Positions 35,936 through 46,004 of a stretch of DNA of 64,000 nt are shown here, piece by piece. The stretch comes from Prolixibacteraceae bacterium (GTDB taxonomy: Bacteria; Bacteroidota; Bacteroidia; Bacteroidales; Prolixibacteraceae), in contig JABGRN010000016.1 in assembly GCA_018648265.1 (NCBI GenBank), positions 1 to 64,000 of the forward strand, written 5' to 3'. The notes under the pieces were generated by a model. The model saw only the letters and a program-made list of their open reading frames with translations. It did not search any database and was not told the origin of the DNA. Position 1 is the first letter of the stretch. Each line of letters begins with the position of its first letter. A program made the translations under genes and the position numbers.

Positions 35936-38533
35936 ATGAAAACAAAACACAGAAAATTAATTGTTACGTGCTTTTTAAGTTTCATTACAACATTAAATTT
36001 ATTTGCACAAAAAATGGAAGTTGATGTTAATAGTCAATCTAACTTGATGCCGGATATGGATATAGAATATCGTACCGCAGGCGATTACCATGACAGTGGA
36101 AGTTGGAAAAAAACATTAAATGACAAAGCAGTTTATTTTGAAAAGAATACAATTGAACGTCACAATATTGAAGGTACATATCCATCGTCGGTAAGGTTGC
36201 GCCCCCCAACGAGGTTTTATAATGGTTCGCAAAAAGATGCATGGAAAATATTAAATACAACAGGTGAATTGCCACAAGGTTGGTTTGTGGACCATGGAAC
36301 AACCGGATTGTCAAATGTTGCCCATACCAGCTCGTGGACGGGAAACCTTATAACGGCCAAGGCTTTCCATGTGGCATTTCTACGAAAAACGAAAGGCGAA
36401 AACAATAAGGAATTCAAGGCTGCATATAAACAGGCAAATGAAATAATCTCCGGGATAAGAAAACTAACTTTAGTTAGTGGACAAGCTGGATATCTGGCAA
36501 GAGGCTTTGCTTTAGGTCATGGACCCACGTACGCCGAACGTCATTACCGTTGGGGAGAAGACAATTCCCGCGATTTATGGAAACAAGGGGTAGGGGAGTT
36601 TTCTAACTTAAGATATCGGGGAGGCCCAAGCCATCATAATTACGACCAGGTTTTTAGGGGCCTGGGTATTTACTATTTTATTGCTGCTGATAGTATTCAA
36701 AAGGAAAATATCAGGGAAATTGTTGAAGATATGTCAAATTGGGCGCATCTAAAAAATAACATGAATGTTATGCTCGAAAATGGTGAAGATATTAGTACCG
36801 AACTGATTGGCGGCTGGCGTGCACTCGATGGTGATTCAAGGCCATCGGGAAGTTCAATTATGGCAACAACAGGGTTAAAAATTGCATATCTTATTACAGG
36901 CAATAAAAAAGTGAAAGAGCTCTACGATAAGTGGGTTGAAATACTTCAGTATCGCGAATTTAAAGATTCAGAGGAAAATTTTATGGGAGAAGAACGCGAA
37001 AACTACGACGATACTGATCATTTGCTTCCTGATCTTTACCTTCTTAATATAATTGAGGAAGATGAAGACTTGCTGGCGTTTTATAAAAAATGTGTAAAAG
37101 ATTCATGGAGTGTACACAAAAACGACAAATTATCGTGGTTTAATTTTATTTATCAGGCTGTTTTGGGTGATGAATTTGGGGATAGTGAAGGTTCGATTTG
37201 GAACCTGCAAACATTTCCCACAAACAGGATTTTACAACCCCAGATGAACAGCATTAGAAACGATATTGAGTTTTACAATAATAATGGAGACAAGCAAGCT
37301 CTTCATCCTTTACCGGTTTATGCTCGCCCATCGGACAACGAATATGAATGGAAACGTTCTCCGTATGCATTGGATGGATGGTTAAGCCGAACTATTAACG
37401 TACTGGAAGTTTCGCCCTACGATAATTATGTGCAATTCGCCATAGAAACAAATGGTAGTGTTCATCGAAGTTTGACCAAGGGTGAAACCTGGCAAAAAAT
37501 GGATGGGCTTTCCGGGGTTAACGACATCCTGTTATTTTCGAATTACAGATGGCTCGTTATTGCCGCAACAGAACATGGTATTTATCGCTCGTTTAATTGT
37601 GGGGATACCTGGGAAAAATCTTCAGATTTGGTGGTCGATCGATTTTATCAAAAAAGTAAAAATTCAAACATCATTTATGCCCTTTCTTCCGAAGGAATTT
37701 ATGTTAGTAATGATTTTGGTGAGTGGGGGGCAGCAGGGAACTGGGAATTAATAAGTGGGAAAACACCAAGGTTATCGTCTAAGAATTTTGCTGTTGAAAT
37801 TGATGATAAAGTTGTAAATATGTTTATGCAAACAGCACAGGGATTGTATTGCAAAACTAATAATGATTTAAATTGGTCGCCACCGGCACCTGCTATCCGT
37901 GGTAGGGGATTTAGTGAAGTTATGACCTTCCCCGGAAAACCAATATGGACCAAGGTGCATGGTAAAAGAATTTTTAGTGCCATATTAATTTCCGATTGGG
38001 CATTCAAAGGAAATATTATTGTTGTAAGTGAAGATGAAGGTAAAAGTTGGGTCCCGATTGTAAAAGAATTAGATCCTATTTATAAATGGATGATTCATGC
38101 CAAAGAAGGAAAGTCGCTGCATGTCAACGAATTAACGAAATTATTAGATCAACTTAAAATGTTATCGATACAGGATTTGATTATTGATAAAGAAGACAGT
38201 AACACCTGGTATGGAATGATTGAATCGGGTGTGGCAATTACTCATAATGCCGGTAAAACATGGAAAATCAGCAATAATGGATTATACATCCCACGGGTAA
38301 ACAAGATTTTTACTTCGAGATATTCAAACGATATTTATGTAAGTACTCCGGCCGGGGTGTACGTTAGTAAAAATAAAGGGGAATCGTGGGATGATACTTC
38401 GCTGATCCTGAACGACGTTGGAGCCCTCAGAGCAGAAATAGGAGGTGTAGGATATCTTGAAGCCTATTGGTTGGGAATGTATCACGGATTTATTACCAGC
38501 GAAGAGGCAAACCAACTTTGGTGGCAAGAGTAA
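35936..38533 (+). CDS. Secreted protein with helical (toroid-like) N-domain and Asp-box propeller; candidate new glycanase or lyase
   Basis: An 865-residue protein with a signal peptide (cleavage near LFAQ). Residues about 85-470 look mainly helical, with conserved-looking Trp, His and Tyr clusters (WFVDHGTTGLSN, GHGPTYAERHYRWGEDNS, YRGGPSHHNYDQVFRGLG, NYDDTDHLLPDLYLL), as in alpha/alpha-toroid hydrolases and lyases. From about 500 to 820 there are five Asp boxes (SLTKGETW, SFNCGDTW, SEDEGKSW, THNAGKTW, SKNKGESW), indicating a beta-propeller of the sortilin/BNR type. I do not recognise the N-domain as a named CAZyme family. The place in the operon, between GH28 and GH92, argues for a role in breaking or binding the same glycan. 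Confidence 0.65.
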   Translation: MKTKHRKLIVTCFLSFITTLNLFAQKMEVDVNSQSNLMPDMDIEYRTAGDYHDSGSWKKTLNDKAVYFEKNTIERHNIEGTYPSSVRLRPPTRFYNGSQKDAWKILNTTGELPQGWFVDHGTTGLSNVAHTSSWTGNLITAKAFHVAFLRKTKGENNKEFKAAYKQANEIISGIRKLTLVSGQAGYLARGFALGHGPTYAERHYRWGEDNSRDLWKQGVGEFSNLRYRGGPSHHNYDQVFRGLGIYYFIAADSIQKENIREIVEDMSNWAHLKNNMNVMLENGEDISTELIGGWRALDGDSRPSGSSIMATTGLKIAYLITGNKKVKELYDKWVEILQYREFKDSEENFMGEERENYDDTDHLLPDLYLLNIIEEDEDLLAFYKKCVKDSWSVHKNDKLSWFNFIYQAVLGDEFGDSEGSIWNLQTFPTNRILQPQMNSIRNDIEFYNNNGDKQALHPLPVYARPSDNEYEWKRSPYALDGWLSRTINVLEVSPYDNYVQFAIETNGSVHRSLTKGETWQKMDGLSGVNDILLFSNYRWLVIAATEHGIYRSFNCGDTWEKSSDLVVDRFYQKSKNSNIIYALSSEGIYVSNDFGEWGAAGNWELISGKTPRLSSKNFAVEIDDKVVNMFMQTAQGLYCKTNNDLNWSPPAPAIRGRGFSEVMTFPGKPIWTKVHGKRIFSAILISDWAFKGNIIVVSEDEGKSWVPIVKELDPIYKWMIHAKEGKSLHVNELTKLLDQLKMLSIQDLIIDKEDSNTWYGMIESGVAITHNAGKTWKISNNGLYIPRVNKIFTSRYSNDIYVSTPAGVYVSKNKGESWDDTSLILNDVGALRAEIGGVGYLEAYWLGMYHGFITSEEANQLWWQE

Positions 38534-38575
38534 ATAGTACTTCTAAGAGACACTAAATAACTAAAAATTATCGGC

Positions 38576-41500
38576 ATGAAAAATTCGGTTTATATTATCA
38601 GCTTAATAGCTATTTTTTTATTGTCAGGATGTAGCCCGTTTTTAACAGATAAAGAACCGGTAGATTTTGTTGATCCCTTACTAGGTACTTCCAGTTGCCG
38701 TTGGATGCTTTTCCCCGGGCCAAGTATGCCATTTGGGATGGTAAAATTAAGTCCCGACAATACCGATGAATACCTGATGGATGCCGGCTATGAATTTGGA
38801 ATTAATAGTATTGCCGGTTTTGGGCATGTCCACTCATGGTCCATGGGGAGTTTTTTAACAATGCCGGCAACAGGAGAAATAAAGATATTGCCAGGAACAA
38901 AAGATGATCCTGATTCCGGATACCGTTCAAGAATTAACCATGATAACGAAAAGGCCTCTCCCGGATATTATTCCATTTTATTGGATGATTATGGAATAAA
39001 AGCAGAACTGACTTTAACAACGCGAGCTGGGTTTCAAAGATATACCTTCCCAAAAATGAAAAGCGGGCACGTACTCTTCGACTTGCAGGTGCCTGAAGAA
39101 GTACAATCTACCATTATAAAAGCATCTATAATAAAAGTGAGTGATACTGAAATTGCCGGATATGTACAACGTGAAGCCGGATGGAATGAATATATCCTTC
39201 ATTTTGTTGCCAGGTTCAACCGTCCCTTTTATTCAATGGGTGGATGGCAGGGATCCGATATTCTTGATGATGCAATGGAGATAGTGGTAGGTTCAGATTC
39301 TGATATCGGGGCATTTTTGAAATTTAATTTGGATGACCATCAAACTGTTTTAATGAAAACCGGCATTTCCTATGTAAGCATTGAACAGGCCCGGCTTAAT
39401 ATGGAAACAGAAATGGAAGAGTTTGGGTGGGATTTTAACGCCCTTCATAAAAATGCAAGGGATACATGGAACAATTTATTGGGTAAAATAAAAGTCGAAG
39501 GAAATTCGGAAACGGATAAAATAAAATTTTATACAAACCTTTATCGGTCATATTCTGCCAGGACAATTTTTAGTGATGTGAACGGGAAATATGTTGATAT
39601 GTGTGAGAATGTAAATCAACTGGCCGATCCTGATTCTCCAGTTTACGGTTGCGATGCATTCTGGAATACATTTTGGAATTTGAACCAGCTTTGGGGATTA
39701 GTCAACCCCGATATCACCGAAAAATGGGTTAATTCCTTACTCGAAATTTACGATAAAGGAGGATGGTTGCCAAAAGGTCCCGGAGGAATTGAATATTCAA
39801 GTATTATGGTTGCGTCGCATGAAATTCCGCTTATCGTAAATGCCTGGCAAAAAGGTATTCGTAATTTTGATGTTGAGAAGGCTTATAAAGCCATGAAGGA
39901 TATTCAGATGATGCCTGCCCAAACTCATAAATGCGGCGGAAATGTCGGAAACTGGAACTTAATGAAATACATCGAAATGGGCTATGTCCCGGTAAACGAA
40001 GGCCCGGCATCGAATACACTTGAATATGCGTACGATGATTGGTGCCTGGCACAAATAGCAAAAGCCCTGGGGAAAATGGATGATTATGAATATTTTATGA
40101 AAAGGTCCCAAAATTATCGCAATATTTTTGACCTTTCTACCGGATATATGAGACCAAAATATTCTGGTGGTCCTTGGTTTGAAGAGTTTACTCCTATAAA
40201 AAGTGCAGTGGGAAAAGAAGATAATTTTGGAACAAAAGATTATGTTGAAGCAAATGCCTGGCAGTTTAGTTGGTTCGTACCTCATGATTTAAAGGGATTG
40301 ATTGATTTAATGGGTCTCAACGAGTTTAATAAAAGGTTAGAAGAAGGATTTGAAAATTCGCGCCCGGTGTTCACCAGCGAATTTGTAAATCACAGTAATC
40401 AACCCAATATGCAGGCCCCCTGGCTTTTTAACTATTCCGGAAAACCCTGGCTTACCCAATATTGGGTACGCGAAGTCCTTGACAATTATTATGGGACTGG
40501 CCCTGTTGACGGTTATCCGGGCGATGAAGATCAGGGACAAATGGGGGCGTGGTACGTAATGAGTGCCATTGGTCTTTTTCAGATGGACGGTGGGGCTTCG
40601 GTTGACCCGGTTTACGAAATTTCGGGTCCGATTTTCGAAAAAGTGACCATAAAGCTTGATCAGAATTATTATGAAGGCAATGAGTTTATAATTGAAGCAA
40701 AAAATGCCTCTTCTGAAAATAGGTATATACAAAAGGCTACTTTAAACGGTAAAGAATTAAATAATTTCTGGTTAAAACATTCAGAGTTGGTTGAAGGTGG
40801 AAAACTTGTTTTGATAATGGGACCTAAACCGAACAAAAAGTGGGCTTCAACCAGCGAACATCCTCAGATAATGGATGTTGACCCTATTATTACAACACCT
40901 TATGTAATTGATACAGACAAAATATTCCTTTCCGAAAGATTGGTTAAACTTGCTTGCGATACTAAAGATGCCGAAATTTACTATACACTTGATGGTTCAG
41001 ATCCCGATAAGAATTCGCAATTATATAATGAACCTTTTATTGTTAATAAAACAACAAAGGTAAAAATGATAGCCTGGAAAGGTGAACAAACGAGTTTATC
41101 TTCCTTGGCCATTATTACAAAAACAATAATGAGCAAACCAGTTCAACTTGTAGAAGTTGAACATGGCCTTTTGTACAAATATATACAGGGTTCTTTCCGA
41201 ATGGTTAATGATTTTTTAGAAATCCCACCCATAGAAACCGGCATTGTACCTCATTTTTCAATTGAACCAAGGAACCAAGAACAATATTTTGCTTTCGATT
41301 ATCAAGGCTATATTAATATTGCTGAAGACGGGATTTATACATTTTATATTGCCTCAAACGATGGCGGACAACTTTACATCGACAATCGTATCCTGATAAA
41401 TAGTGATGGCTTACATCCTCTGGCAGAAGTTTATAAACCTATTGCATTAAAAGTCGGGTTTCACCCAATTTCGGTAAAATATTTCCAGGCTGGTGGAAGT

Positions 41501-41587
41501 AATGGTTTAACTGTGTCGTGGCAGGGCCAGGGATTTGCGAAGCAGGAAATACCGGGTTCAGTATTGTTTCATAAAAAAGGTCAATAA
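38576..41587 (+). CDS. GH92-family alpha-mannosidase with CHB_HEX and PA14 modules
   Basis: A 1003-residue lipoprotein (lipobox LLSGC). The GH92 N-terminal sandwich begins VDFVDPLLGTSS and continues with FPGPSMPFGMVKLSPDN and GFGHVHSWSMG. The catalytic barrel includes WNTFWNLNQLWGLVNP and the signature GDEDQGQMGAWYVMSAIGLF. GH92 enzymes are calcium-dependent exo-alpha-mannosidases. After about residue 760 come a chitobiase-C-terminal-like module (YYTLDGSDP) and a PA14-like module (TGIVPHFSI, GYINIAEDGIYTFYIASNDG), matching the tail of the GH28 protein at 30323. The gene follows the 865-residue protein by 42 bases. Alpha-mannosidase activity is the family's known reaction; the polymer is inferred. 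Confidence 0.9.
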   Translation: MKNSVYIISLIAIFLLSGCSPFLTDKEPVDFVDPLLGTSSCRWMLFPGPSMPFGMVKLSPDNTDEYLMDAGYEFGINSIAGFGHVHSWSMGSFLTMPATGEIKILPGTKDDPDSGYRSRINHDNEKASPGYYSILLDDYGIKAELTLTTRAGFQRYTFPKMKSGHVLFDLQVPEEVQSTIIKASIIKVSDTEIAGYVQREAGWNEYILHFVARFNRPFYSMGGWQGSDILDDAMEIVVGSDSDIGAFLKFNLDDHQTVLMKTGISYVSIEQARLNMETEMEEFGWDFNALHKNARDTWNNLLGKIKVEGNSETDKIKFYTNLYRSYSARTIFSDVNGKYVDMCENVNQLADPDSPVYGCDAFWNTFWNLNQLWGLVNPDITEKWVNSLLEIYDKGGWLPKGPGGIEYSSIMVASHEIPLIVNAWQKGIRNFDVEKAYKAMKDIQMMPAQTHKCGGNVGNWNLMKYIEMGYVPVNEGPASNTLEYAYDDWCLAQIAKALGKMDDYEYFMKRSQNYRNIFDLSTGYMRPKYSGGPWFEEFTPIKSAVGKEDNFGTKDYVEANAWQFSWFVPHDLKGLIDLMGLNEFNKRLEEGFENSRPVFTSEFVNHSNQPNMQAPWLFNYSGKPWLTQYWVREVLDNYYGTGPVDGYPGDEDQGQMGAWYVMSAIGLFQMDGGASVDPVYEISGPIFEKVTIKLDQNYYEGNEFIIEAKNASSENRYIQKATLNGKELNNFWLKHSELVEGGKLVLIMGPKPNKKWASTSEHPQIMDVDPIITTPYVIDTDKIFLSERLVKLACDTKDAEIYYTLDGSDPDKNSQLYNEPFIVNKTTKVKMIAWKGEQTSLSSLAIITKTIMSKPVQLVEVEHGLLYKYIQGSFRMVNDFLEIPPIETGIVPHFSIEPRNQEQYFAFDYQGYINIAEDGIYTFYIASNDGGQLYIDNRILINSDGLHPLAEVYKPIALKVGFHPISVKYFQAGGSNGLTVSWQGQGFAKQEIPGSVLFHKKGQ

Positions 41588-41759
41588 ATTACAATTGGAT
41601 TTCAACTTTATAAAAAATTACGAAAAATATTAAATTCTGATCCTTTTTCAGGTTAATATTAATTTGATAGTTATTAAGTGTCTTATTTATTTGCCTTTAA
41701 GACAAAATAAGGATAAATTTAACTTGTTTAAAATCGACAACTTAAAACCGTTACTTATT

Positions 41760-43190
41760 ATGAAGAACAAAAGCAATTTTACACGCAGGGGTTTTTTGGC
41801 AACTACTGCAACCGCTGCTGCCGGATTAACGATCGTTCCCTCAAATACCATTGCAGGATTAGGGCATAAGGCTCCCAGCGATAAACTGAATATCGCAGGT
41901 ATTGGAGTTGGCGGCATGGGCAAAGGTAACCTTAGAAGAATGGCTGGTGAAAACATTGTTGCACTTTGCGATGTTGACTGGACTACCGGCGGAAGAATTA
42001 ATGTACCACAGGTTTTTGAAACTTACCCAAAAGCTGCACAGTATTACGACTGGCGAAAAATGTATGATGAAATGGGGAAATCGATTGATGCGATTATGGT
42101 TGCAACTGCAGACCACACCCATGCCATTATTACAGCAAATGCAATTGCGATGGGTAAACATGCGTTTACCCAAAAACCATTAACCCACAGTGTTTACGAA
42201 TCACGCTTACTAACAAAGCTGGCAGCAAAACACAAAGTGGCTACTCAGATGGGAAACCAGGGATCTTCAGCAGAAGGTGTAAAGTTGATCTGCGAGTGGA
42301 TTTGGAATGGAGAAATTGGTGAAGTAAAAGAGATAGAAGCGTACACAAATCGCCCAATTTGGCCACAAGGATTAGATGCACCTACAGAAGTAATGCCTGT
42401 ACCTGAAGGCCTGAAATGGGATCTTTTCTTAGGACCAGCGAAGTTCCGTCAGTACAATTCGGCTTATCATCCTTGGGTATGGCGTGGTTGGTGGGATTTT
42501 GGAACTGGTGCACTTGGCGATATGGCTTGCCATATTATGCATCCAATATTTACAGCTATGAAGCTACAATACCCTACAAAGGTAATTGGTAGTTCTACAC
42601 CTTTTACGCCCGATTGTGCACCAAATGCAGAGATAGTACATCTTACGTATCCGGCACGTAAAAAGCCGGCAAACGTCAAAATAGATTTACCCGAAGTTCA
42701 GGTAACATGGTACGATGGTGGTCTTAAACCTCAATTCCCAGATAGTTGGCCGATTGACAGAGTTCAAAATTCAGGTGTTCTTTTCCATGGAACTAAAGAC
42801 ACGCTTGTTTGCGGTGAGTATGGAACTGATCCAATACTTCTTTCTGGCAGGGTACCCAATGTTCCTAAAACGGAGAGGCGTATCGAAGGTCATGAACTAG
42901 ATTGGATACGTGCTTGTAAAGAAAGCCCTGAGAATCGTGTGGCGACCGCATCTGATTTTAAAGATTCGGGTCCATTCAACGAAATGGTTGTTATGGGTGT
43001 TCTGGCAACCCGTCTTCAAGCCCTCAATAAAGTTCTACATTGGGATGGACCAAACATGACCTTTACAAATGTAAGCGAAGACGATCAACTCAGGATTAGC
43101 AGACGTAATTCTATCCCGGCGAAAGAATTTGCTGACGGATTGATCAAACATAATTATCGTGATGGGTGGTCATTACCCGACATGCCCTAA
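41760..43190 (+). CDS. Gfo/Idh/MocA-family oxidoreductase, Tat-exported
   Basis: I start at 41760 because the protein then begins with a twin-arginine signal (NFTRRGFLATTATAAAGL); the longer frame from 41664 adds 32 residues with no signal character. The Rossmann fold follows (NIAGIGVGGMGKGNLRRM, VALCDVDW), with the family's QKPLTH in place of the usual EKP and a C-terminal dehydrogenase domain (WRGWWDFGTGALGDMACH). Members oxidise or rearrange sugars with bound NAD; some exported relatives act as glycosidases by a redox mechanism (GH109-type). It is the last gene of the operon and is followed by a strong terminator. Confidence 0.85.
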   Translation: MKNKSNFTRRGFLATTATAAAGLTIVPSNTIAGLGHKAPSDKLNIAGIGVGGMGKGNLRRMAGENIVALCDVDWTTGGRINVPQVFETYPKAAQYYDWRKMYDEMGKSIDAIMVATADHTHAIITANAIAMGKHAFTQKPLTHSVYESRLLTKLAAKHKVATQMGNQGSSAEGVKLICEWIWNGEIGEVKEIEAYTNRPIWPQGLDAPTEVMPVPEGLKWDLFLGPAKFRQYNSAYHPWVWRGWWDFGTGALGDMACHIMHPIFTAMKLQYPTKVIGSSTPFTPDCAPNAEIVHLTYPARKKPANVKIDLPEVQVTWYDGGLKPQFPDSWPIDRVQNSGVLFHGTKDTLVCGEYGTDPILLSGRVPNVPKTERRIEGHELDWIRACKESPENRVATASDFKDSGPFNEMVVMGVLATRLQALNKVLHWDGPNMTFTNVSEDDQLRISRRNSIPAKEFADGLIKHNYRDGWSLPDMP

Positions 43191-43217
43191 TCTAATTGTA
43201 AATTAAAGATGTTAATT

Positions 43218-43255
43218 TTTCTCCTTTGCCTTTTTGGCAAGGGAGAAATTTTTTT
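43218..43255 (+). terminator. Rho-independent terminator of the enzyme operon
   Basis: A 13-pair stem, TTTCTCCTTTGCC at 43218-43230 and GGCAAGGGAGAAA at 43236-43248, with a five-T loop and one G-T pair, followed by a run of seven T. It lies 27 bases after the oxidoreductase stop. Confidence 0.9.
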
Positions 43256-43480
43256 AAAAGTGTTTTCAAGACATTGATTAGTGTCCGTCAATAAAGATGT
43301 TAATTTTTGCTTTTATGTTTGTATGTTGATATTTTATTAATTGTTTTGAATTCCGTATTGATTTAGCTTATGAGTGTTATTTTTTTAGTAATGAGTTCAA
43401 AAATAGTTTGTTATTAAACTAAATTTTCTTTTTGATTTTTTTTTCAGAATCCTCATTCACCTGAAAACGAGAAGTTCTGA

Positions 43481-43588
43481 GAAAAAATCAAACACCTTAC
43501 CAAGATTAACCATTTGACTATTGACGAACTTGGTTTCGAAAAAGGTTTCTATAGTCCTCTATTTTTCTACTTATTCAAAAGGTTTTAG
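43481..43588 (+). pseudogene. Possible remnant of an AraC-type HTH gene
   Basis: A 35-codon frame ending in TAG at 43586-43588 reads LTIDELGFEKGF, then YSPLFFYLFKRF. This resembles the second helix-turn-helix of AraC regulators (pattern I-x-EIA-x-x-x-GF-x-x-x-x-YF-x-x-x-FK). It has no start codon, and an in-frame stop precedes it at 43478. The match is short, so it may be chance. Confidence 0.3.
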
Positions 43589-43787
43589 AGAAAACTTTAT
43601 TTTATTTTTTTTACCCAAAAAGCTTATTTTAAACTCGAAACATACATTTTAAGCTAATTATCAAGCAAAACAAAATATTGTAATTATTTTTAGAAATAGT
43701 TGGTAAAAAGGCATTTATAATTCAAATACGCAATGGGAGGTTTTTTACAAACTGCAGTGGGCAATTTTTTTTAAAAGACAAATTAAC

Positions 43788-44171
43788 ATGAAACATAAAT
43801 TAGAACTGAATAAACAAAACGCGGTAGCATTTTATAAAATGTCTTATGAAGGCAACCCAAAAAAAGCTGTTGATTTATATGTTGGCGCTGAATACATTCA
43901 GCATAATCCCATGGTCGGAGATGGGACTCAACCGTTTATTAATTATTTTGACCGAATGGCTAAAGAATATCCTGAAAAATCGATTGAATTTGTGAGAGTA
44001 ATTGCAGAAGATGACCTGGTTGCTCTTCATACACATCAAGTTTGGCCAGATAACATTGAATATGTTACAATGGATTTTTTCAGGTTTGATAATAATGGAA
44101 AGATAATAGAACATTGGGATTCGATGCAGGAAATTCCAAAGCGTTCAGCTAATAATAATACAATGTATTAA
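43788..44171 (+). CDS. NTF2-like/SnoaL-like domain protein
   Basis: A 127-residue cytoplasmic protein of the NTF2-like superfamily, with the pattern NAVAFYKMSYEGNPKKAVDLYV, then YIQHNPMVGDG and a final strand set (VTMDFFRFDNNGKIIEHWD). Small proteins of this SnoaL-like type include isomerases, cyclases and proteins of unknown role; the EHWD ending is typical of the ester-cyclase-like branch. It starts the next block of catabolic genes but stands alone with 600-base gaps on both sides. No partner can be inferred. Confidence 0.8.
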   Translation: MKHKLELNKQNAVAFYKMSYEGNPKKAVDLYVGAEYIQHNPMVGDGTQPFINYFDRMAKEYPEKSIEFVRVIAEDDLVALHTHQVWPDNIEYVTMDFFRFDNNGKIIEHWDSMQEIPKRSANNNTMY

Positions 44172-44768
44172 TAAATTCAAAAAACAGAATCAAAAGATAT
44201 TTTTATACTAATTAGTGCTTCTGAGAAACTATATAGTATAATTTCAAAAAGAAGGCACGTTTATCGCCCCTTCAATTCTTTCCAATTATAATCGAAATAT
44301 GTAGTATCCTAACCCAGATAAACCGGAAAAAACAAATTTCAAAAAATAAAATTTTCTAAACAATTTCATTCAAGGATTTTAGAATTTAGGCAGCTTATTA
44401 ATTAGATTTTATTTGAAATTTGATGATTGAATATTGGGATTTCTGTCCTTTACTTATTATGCCTATTAAAAAATTATGGACTCTCAGGGTGACACTTATA
44501 GGAGCGTATTCGAAGACCTGGTGCTTGCCTGTTGAGATTTTATTGTTAATTTTTAAATTCAGGTTAACAGCTTTTTCTGATTGATCCTGCCAGGTTATTA
44601 TGGGACACATTTCAATAAAATAAATAATTGCATTTCAAACTTGTGTTTTGTAACTTGTTTGAAAATTACAATTCTCAATGAAAAAAAATGTTCACAATGT
44701 ATTTTCCCGGATGGTATTTTATAATGTCAAAAACGTTAAAACTTCAAATAATCCTAAAAACTTAAATC
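44172..44768. other. Gene-free region, probably decayed sequence
   Basis: A 597-base AT-rich gap. On the minus strand there is an open frame of 70 codons (44398-44610) with no recognisable domain, and a short peptide-like end (TTYFDYNWKELKGR) read from about 44300 down to 44257. Both could be gene remnants, but neither is long enough to support a call. No terminator was found. Confidence 0.4.
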
Positions 44769-45911
44769 ATGTATTACAACACTCACATTCATACCTTTAA
44801 ACACGAAGACGTACCTGAACGATTTCTTCCTTTTAGATTAGTACGATGGTTGGCGAAAAACAAACATTCCAAAAGATTGATTTGGCTGTTAAATATATTA
44901 ATCCCTTTTACCGATAAAGATTTATTAAGCCGTTATGCTCGTTTTCTTGAAATTGGCAAGTTTAAATCTCAGGAGGTAATTTTTAAGGAATGCCAAAAAT
45001 TTTATCCTGAAAATACCCGCTTTGTTGTTTTACCAATGGATATGAAATTTATGAAAGCCGGAAAAGTACCTCGTGATTACACTAAACAAATAGAGGAATT
45101 AGGCAATTTTGCTAAAACCGATCCTAACGTAATTCCATTTTTTGCTGTTGATCCTCGCAGGGAAGGTGTTTTTGATTTATTAAAGGAAAGTGTGGATAAG
45201 TGGAATATAAAAGGCATAAAACTTTATGCGCCACTTGGTTATTTTCCTTTCGACAAACGTTTGTATCCGATATACGAATTTTGTCAGGAAAATAGTCTTT
45301 CGGTAGTTTCTCATTGTAGCCCGTATAATCTGGTACATTTTCGTGGAAGTAAGCGTGAACTTGAATTATTACTCGAAGATGCGATTTATCCAATTTTAAA
45401 TCCGGGGAAAAGTAAAAAGCTTCTTTGTGCAAATTTTGCATATCCCGAAAATTATCGTCCTGTACTTGAAGATTTCCCCAATCTTAAAATTTGCCTGGCG
45501 CATTTTGGTTCAGGCAGTTATTGGGAAGAATTTCTTGATCATCCCGGAGAAAAAGGTAACTGGTTTAAAATTATTCGTGAAATGATTGAAAAATACGATA
45601 ACCTTTACACCGATTTGTCTTTTACAATGAATAACAAAGAATTGTATCCTTTAATAAAGATTCTTTTTGAAAACAACAAATTGGCAAAAAGGGTTTTGTT
45701 TGGTTCCGATTATTATATGGTTGAAACAAAATCAAATGAACGTAGATTTGGATTAGATTTCCGTGCATTTATTGGTGAAAAATATTTTACTCAAATTGCT
45801 AAAGAGAATCCAGAGAGATTTTTAAATATTGCAAAGCCGGCAAATATAAAATTCGGGTCATCCACGAATGCTAATATTTCGTCACAAAATATGGCAAACA
45901 CCTATTATTGA
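44769..45911 (+). CDS. Amidohydrolase_2-family metal-dependent hydrolase
   Basis: A 380-residue cytoplasmic TIM-barrel protein. It has an N-terminal NTHIHTF metal motif, VSHCSPYN, a later LAHFGSGSYWEE and FGSDYYM near the C-terminus, giving the His/Asp set of amidohydrolase_2 proteins. The segment WNIKGIKLYAPLGYFPFD is also typical. The family includes lactonases and decarboxylases; a sugar-acid lactonase would suit the uronate neighbourhood, but that is a guess. Residues after about 350 form a Ser/Asn-rich tail without motif. It is followed by a symporter gene after 227 bases. Confidence 0.75.
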   Translation: MYYNTHIHTFKHEDVPERFLPFRLVRWLAKNKHSKRLIWLLNILIPFTDKDLLSRYARFLEIGKFKSQEVIFKECQKFYPENTRFVVLPMDMKFMKAGKVPRDYTKQIEELGNFAKTDPNVIPFFAVDPRREGVFDLLKESVDKWNIKGIKLYAPLGYFPFDKRLYPIYEFCQENSLSVVSHCSPYNLVHFRGSKRELELLLEDAIYPILNPGKSKKLLCANFAYPENYRPVLEDFPNLKICLAHFGSGSYWEEFLDHPGEKGNWFKIIREMIEKYDNLYTDLSFTMNNKELYPLIKILFENNKLAKRVLFGSDYYMVETKSNERRFGLDFRAFIGEKYFTQIAKENPERFLNIAKPANIKFGSSTNANISSQNMANTYY

Positions 45912-46004
45912 CACACATACTATAAAATCTTAAAACAACTTTAACGATATAAATTGAAATAGAAAGAATAATTGGCTAAAAGATGACAATTTAAATTATC
46001 GTTG

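Larger units (their letters stand above)
43191..43787. other. Gene-free region with terminator and regulator remnant
   Basis: This 597-base AT-rich stretch follows the enzyme operon. It contains the terminator at 43218-43255 and a short fragment resembling an AraC-type HTH at 43481-43588. The rest, including 43589-43787 where the promoter of the next gene should lie, has no structure I can name. Confidence 0.5.

Noticed and set aside
40337-40732. 131-codon minus-strand frame inside the GH92 gene
   Set aside because: Antisense to a conserved GH92 catalytic region, no motif of its own.
44398-44610. 70-codon open frame on the minus strand in a 597-base gap
   Set aside because: No recognisable domain, no context and no supporting start signal; in AT-rich DNA such a frame can arise by chance. 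Mentioned only in the gap description.
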